From a bacterium D16-36 (GTDB taxonomy: Bacteria; Bacillota; Clostridia; Lachnospirales; Lachnospiraceae): 64,000 nucleotides of DNA. The position numbers and the translations under genes are program-made. This document shows, piece by piece, positions 60,600 through 64,000 of this stretch. The stretch spans positions 1-64,000 of the forward strand of contig RAYF01000023.1 in assembly GCA_003611745.1 (NCBI GenBank), read 5' to 3'. How positions within the stretch are numbered: the first letter of the stretch is position 1; each line of letters opens with the position of its first letter. The notes beneath the pieces are model-generated. The model searched no databases. It had not been told where the DNA came from and was given only the letters and a program-made list of their open reading frames with translations.

Positions 60600-63059
60600 T
60601 TACTGAATCCCCAGCCGGAAATGCCCGCACCAGTTCTTTTCCTCAAATGTCCCTTTCAAAACCCGTTCTGTCTCCATCTGGCTTTCCGTCGTAAACGAAT
60701 ACCGCATATCCACCCTCCCTAATCTCTGGTTCCCTAACACAGCCTCCCTGATATAAAGCGGCTCCTTCTTATAGATAATATTATAACAATACCTGCAGTA
60801 ATTAACTGCTTCAAATTGCCTTTTCTTCGCATCTGCCAGCATAATACACCTATTCTGCAGCTGCTTTCTGCCAAACGCGCACTTCTCGGTATTATACTGT
60901 ATGCACTGTGCAGATACCATTAACGGTATTTTTCCATATATAAGAATCTCCGATTGGGGAAGAAAGGAAAACTCCTCCATCTCCTGTTCTGTTGCTTCCA
61001 GAGGCAGCGTAAATTTATGAATCCCCTGCTCCTGCCAAAAACGGCACGCCTCCTCATTCATTACGTACATATTATGGTCAAGCCGGATTTTATCGCGGGA
61101 AATGCCTGCTATCTTATCCAAAAATCTGACAGACTCCATATTTTTGACCAGATACCCATCCCATCCTAATGAAAAAATCCCATCCTTCTTTCCCCATTCG
61201 TTTTTAAATCGTTCCCATGCAGCACTCCTAAAAACTACAGGGAAAACCAGCCACGGAGACTTACCAGTCTCCAATATGCACCGGAAGGCATTTTTCAGCT
61301 CCCCAGCCCCCATAACCTCAGTGTGGAGGTAAACTGTACTGACTTCCGGGTACCGCAGCACTTCAGCCAACTGCCCCGGCAGCAGAACAGATGCCGAAAA
61401 GGCATGTCCATCACCGCCCTGCTGCACATCAGCCTGACGGCATATACTTTCCTGCTCCGGGGGCAGAACAGTTTCCCGGTATTTATGCGATATTATATTT
61501 TCCTGCAATTTCCCCAATACCTGTCTCCGAAGCTTTTTTAGTTCCCCCACAGGAAGGAAAACCCCGCCGTTTAATACAATCTCCAATTTATCAAAATAAA
61601 AAGGGCTGTTACCAGTCTGATTAAGGATTTTTCTGGCAGATTCACAGTCTGCAGGCTGCTTCTTTGCCTCTTCACAAACTGCCCCCAAACATTCTGCCCC
61701 AAATACCTCCTGCCCTTCCCCGATTGCCGCTGTCACTTGGAAATCCAAAGGCTTCCCCGGTTCCGCAGTAAATTTCCCCTGTACCGGAACCTGCCCCGAA
61801 ACTTCTAGAAACCGTTTCCTGATTTCCTCTAACAGCGCGGCATCTTTTGTCCTGTAGACAAAATCCCCGGGGATTATCCTGCTGCCCTTAAGATACCTTG
61901 TACCGATTTCCTTCCCCGCCGCCGCATCCTGCCCGACAGTATACTCATAAGACGGGATCTGTTTTTTGTTCCGGAATTCTACCACATCCTGTGCGGACAG
62001 CCTTTTCTCTGTCCGGTAGATGACTTTTTCTTTATTGACAGAAACTACCCTTCCAACCAGCACACCACCATGCTTCGGCCTCTGGCTGGCAAGCATGTCC
62101 CCTCTGGCATCTGCACGATGCCCTTCCATACTGCCAGCCGCCCCTTCAAGGTACCCCTGCGTAAAACCGCTCCTGTTATACAATTCTGCCAGCTTACGTA
62201 AATCCTCCTGCCATTCCTTTCCATGGCTGCAAAGGTACTTCTGATACCCCTCTTTCCCAAGAAGACCATAGAGGTCTGTATATTTACGGTAGACTGATGT
62301 CACAAAAGCAGTGTACTCCGGCCGTTTCATACGCCCTTCTATTTTAAATGAATCTATTCCTATATCGGTCAATTCAGGCAGGAGCGAAAGGTTGCACAAT
62401 TCCTTCGGGCTTAACAGATAGTCCCCTGCCAAATCCTTCCTGCCCTCTGTCTTATACGGCATGCGGCACGGCTGTGCGCAGCGCCCCCTGTTGCCGCTTC
62501 TTCCACCGCACATACTGCTAAAAAGACACTGGCCGGAATAACAGTAACACAGGGCACCATGAACAAATACTTCCATCTCCAGATCCGTTTCCCGCCGCAT
62601 CCGTGACAGTTCCCCTATTGTCAGTTCCCTCGCCGGGACAATCCGTGTCACATGATATTTTTTTAATATCTCTGCGCCCTCCCCCATCGTCAATGTCATC
62701 TGTGTACTGGCATGAATCGGCAATCCCCTAAAATGCCTGCCCACAAAGCGCAGAACGCCTACATCCTGTACAATTACCGCATCCAGCCCCGCCTCATAAT
62801 ACGGCAGCAAAAAGGAAAAGAGAGAATCCTCTAATTCCCTGTTCTTTAAAAGAGTATTGACTGTCATATACAGCTTAACCCCATGAAGATGGCAGTAAGC
62901 AATCGCTTCAATCATTTCATCCTCCTTGGGATTTTCTGCATAAGCCCTTGCCCCAAAACGGCTTCCTCCAATATATACAGCATCACAGCCGGCGGCCACT
63001 GCTGCCTTCAGTGCCTGCAAAGAGCCAGCCGGTGCAAGGATTTCCGGTTTCTTCCCCAT
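60600..63059 (-). CDS. U32-family peptidase with DUF3656-type C-terminal region
   Basis: The ~819-residue protein starts MGKKPEILAPAGSLQALKAA and has the U32 signature: YVGGSRFGARAYAENP-like sequence, VNTLLKNRE, VQDVGVLRF, STQMT, CYCYSGQCLFSSMCGGRSGNR with its Cys cluster, and FKIEGRMKRPEY. The C-terminal half (about 380-819) resembles the DUF3656 extension of large U32 proteins. Such proteins include RlhA, which hydroxylates 23S rRNA, and others linked to collagen breakdown; substrate here is open. The frame runs to 63155, but GGGGG is placed for ATG 63059 and the upstream stretch covers a terminator. Confidence 0.88.
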   Translation of the reverse strand: MGKKPEILAPAGSLQALKAAVAAGCDAVYIGGSRFGARAYAENPKEDEMIEAIAYCHLHGVKLYMTVNTLLKNRELEDSLFSFLLPYYEAGLDAVIVQDVGVLRFVGRHFRGLPIHASTQMTLTMGEGAEILKKYHVTRIVPARELTIGELSRMRRETDLEMEVFVHGALCYCYSGQCLFSSMCGGRSGNRGRCAQPCRMPYKTEGRKDLAGDYLLSPKELCNLSLLPELTDIGIDSFKIEGRMKRPEYTAFVTSVYRKYTDLYGLLGKEGYQKYLCSHGKEWQEDLRKLAELYNRSGFTQGYLEGAAGSMEGHRADARGDMLASQRPKHGGVLVGRVVSVNKEKVIYRTEKRLSAQDVVEFRNKKQIPSYEYTVGQDAAAGKEIGTRYLKGSRIIPGDFVYRTKDAALLEEIRKRFLEVSGQVPVQGKFTAEPGKPLDFQVTAAIGEGQEVFGAECLGAVCEEAKKQPADCESARKILNQTGNSPFYFDKLEIVLNGGVFLPVGELKKLRRQVLGKLQENIISHKYRETVLPPEQESICRQADVQQGGDGHAFSASVLLPGQLAEVLRYPEVSTVYLHTEVMGAGELKNAFRCILETGKSPWLVFPVVFRSAAWERFKNEWGKKDGIFSLGWDGYLVKNMESVRFLDKIAGISRDKIRLDHNMYVMNEEACRFWQEQGIHKFTLPLEATEQEMEEFSFLPQSEILIYGKIPLMVSAQCIQYNTEKCAFGRKQLQNRCIMLADAKKRQFEAVNYCRYCYNIIYKKEPLYIREAVLGNQRLGRVDMRYSFTTESQMETERVLKGTFEEKNWCGHFRLGIQ

Positions 63060-63081
63060 ATCGCATATACCCCCTTTAATA

Positions 63082-63120
63082 CAAAAAAGAAAAGGACCGT
63101 GCCACACCCACAATCCTTCC
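63082..63120 (-). terminator. Rho-independent terminator of the zapA-like gene
   Basis: On the minus strand, AAGGATTGTG pairs with CACGGTCCTT (two G-T wobbles) around GGTGTGG, followed by TTTCTTTTTTG. It lies about 90 nt past the zapA stop. Confidence 0.7.
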
Positions 63121-63208
63121 GCTTTTTTATTGAGCTTCAAATAGTAGTTTCCCAAAGACTGCCCAGAATAATAATTTCCAGCAATCCCTCAAAACCTCTG
63201 CACAGCCC

Positions 63209-64000
63209 CTACCTTCTCTTTCCGCCAGAACGACGATTCTTCTTACTATTCCTACCGCCGTTGTAATTGTTGCCATTATAGGTATTTCCATTGGCATCAT
63301 TTCTGCTGCTATTTTCATCGCTAACTGTATTGCCGCCAGAATTACCTGAATCTTCATTTTTTATATCGCCATTGCTATCTTCACTATTATCTTTATTATC
63401 AGCAGGCTCTTTATTTACAACGCCCTCAATGTTTTCCACACTGGTGCCAACATTTTCGGCGTCAATACCAGAACTGCTGCTTTCGGCCTCCTGCGTATGG
63501 ACAGCCACATCCTGTACGCCAGAACCGGCAGCACCGTCCTCTTGGCCGCCTTCACTCTCTAAAACTGCAATTTTATTATTTTTCTCCTCTTTCATCTCAC
63601 TGTTTTCTGCTTTAACACTCTCAAGCTCTGTCTCCAGACGAATCACCTTGTGCTCCGACTCTGTCTTATCTTTCTGGAGGGCTTCTATTTCCTTCTGGCG
63701 CTCCTCAAGCTGTGTTTTCATCTCAATCATATCATGCTTTATATTAAAAATCTCTGCTTCAAGGCCTTCCTTATCCTTCTGCAAGTCCTCTACAGACTGC
63801 TGCACCTTATAATAATCATCAGTAAGATTAATTGCCAGATAAATATTTTTCATCTCCGCTTCTAACCTCATATAACCTTCATTAAGCTTAAGTTCGGTTA
63901 ATTTATCATTGATATGGTTTGCAATCTTCTGCAAATATTCACTGCTCTCATATCCACTTAAGGTATACTGCTTTCCATTTATGATTACTTCCACATCATT
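63209..64000 (-). CDS. ZapA-like cell division protein with long disordered tail (start outside window)
   Basis: ZapA binds FtsZ and promotes ring assembly. The N-terminal ~95 residues fit ZapA (VEVIINGKQYTLSGYESSEY, NHINDKL, LEAEMKNIYLAINLTDDYY), followed by a coiled-coil to about residue 145, then a low-complexity acidic and Asn/Gly/Ser-rich tail ending in a basic RNSKKNRRSGGKRR. The codon before GTG 63994 is open in frame, so the true ATG is probably beyond the window edge. Ordinary ZapA is about 90-110 residues; the ~160-residue extension is unusual. A terminator follows the gene at 63082-63120. Confidence 0.8.
   Translation of the reverse strand, partial: NDVEVIINGKQYTLSGYESSEYLQKIANHINDKLTELKLNEGYMRLEAEMKNIYLAINLTDDYYKVQQSVEDLQKDKEGLEAEIFNIKHDMIEMKTQLEERQKEIEALQKDKTESEHKVIRLETELESVKAENSEMKEEKNNKIAVLESEGGQEDGAAGSGVQDVAVHTQEAESSSSGIDAENVGTSVENIEGVVNKEPADNKDNSEDSNGDIKNEDSGNSGGNTVSDENSSRNDANGNTYNGNNYNGGRNSKKNRRSGGKRR

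Noticed and set aside
1-64000. CRISPR arrays, tRNA and rRNA genes, insertion sequences
   Set aside because: No regular short direct repeats with spacers, no cloverleaf-like or rRNA-like stretches, and no transposase were noticed on either strand.

Overview
The window looks like chromosome from a motile, spore-lineage Lachnospiraceae (Firmicutes, Clostridia). This is inferred from the mix of genes: spmA, FtsW with a class B PBP, a long-form hibernation factor, a YesMN two-component system, CheY and methyl-accepting chemotaxis proteins, DUF6033/DUF1700/DUF4867-type proteins, and Clostridia-style AGGAGG ribosome binding sites. No tRNA, rRNA, CRISPR array or recognisable insertion sequence was seen. 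Two genes are cut by the window edges: a PHP-domain protein at the left and a ZapA-like protein at the right.

Positions 1-5220 hold housekeeping genes, mostly on the minus strand: tgt-yajC (4-nt overlap), a DUF1700 membrane protein, class II aldolase, a patatin-like lipase and a stand-alone trpF. Positions 5221-9453 hold a plus-strand peptide-use cluster: a promoter, a long leader with nested helices (candidate orphan regulatory RNA), an OPT peptide transporter, a PqqD-like protein and a PepD-type dipeptidase. Positions 9550-15018 form an AT-rich accessory island: a zinc-ribbon pRiA4b-ORF3-like protein, an AAA-like/PD-(D/E)XK protein, a DUF6033-like protein, and a two-gene ATPase plus TOPRIM-like pair resembling RloA/RloB, AbiL and PARIS defence modules. 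The island lies where spmB would be expected after spmA (15252-15875).

Positions 17091-49506 form a large xylan-use locus. One giant secreted GH10 xylanase (signal peptide, three CBM22-like modules, GH10, two CBM9-like modules, Ig-like and Lys-rich tail) cuts xylan outside the cell. A lipoprotein binding protein and two permeases import oligosaccharides; the ATPase is not encoded here. Enzymes without signal peptides, hence probably cytoplasmic, finish the job: GH115 glucuronidase, GH3 xylosidase, two GH43 enzymes, an esterase-GH43-CBM fusion, an SGNH esterase and xylulokinase. Regulation is by YesM/YesN and a divergent AraC-family protein. Two chemoreceptors are built into the locus. Sequence signals tie these together: an identically spaced promoter motif before the xylanase and binding-protein genes, 21-bp-spaced TTATTGC direct repeats before the GH3 gene and before the esterase-GH43 gene, and three near-identical ~135-bp multi-hairpin elements between the genes.

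Positions 49828-64000 return to mixed functions: DUF4867, a ZIP metal transporter, a hypothetical protein, an ECF sigma/anti-sigma pair, a DUF4300 lipoprotein, hpf, cheY, a Nudix hydrolase, a class B PBP overlapping ftsW, a U32 peptidase and a zapA-like gene. This part also holds a pair of perfect DnaA boxes (56005-56030) and a ~200-bp near-perfect palindrome (57396-57598).

All family assignments come from motifs and overall sequence character read by eye; no database search was run.
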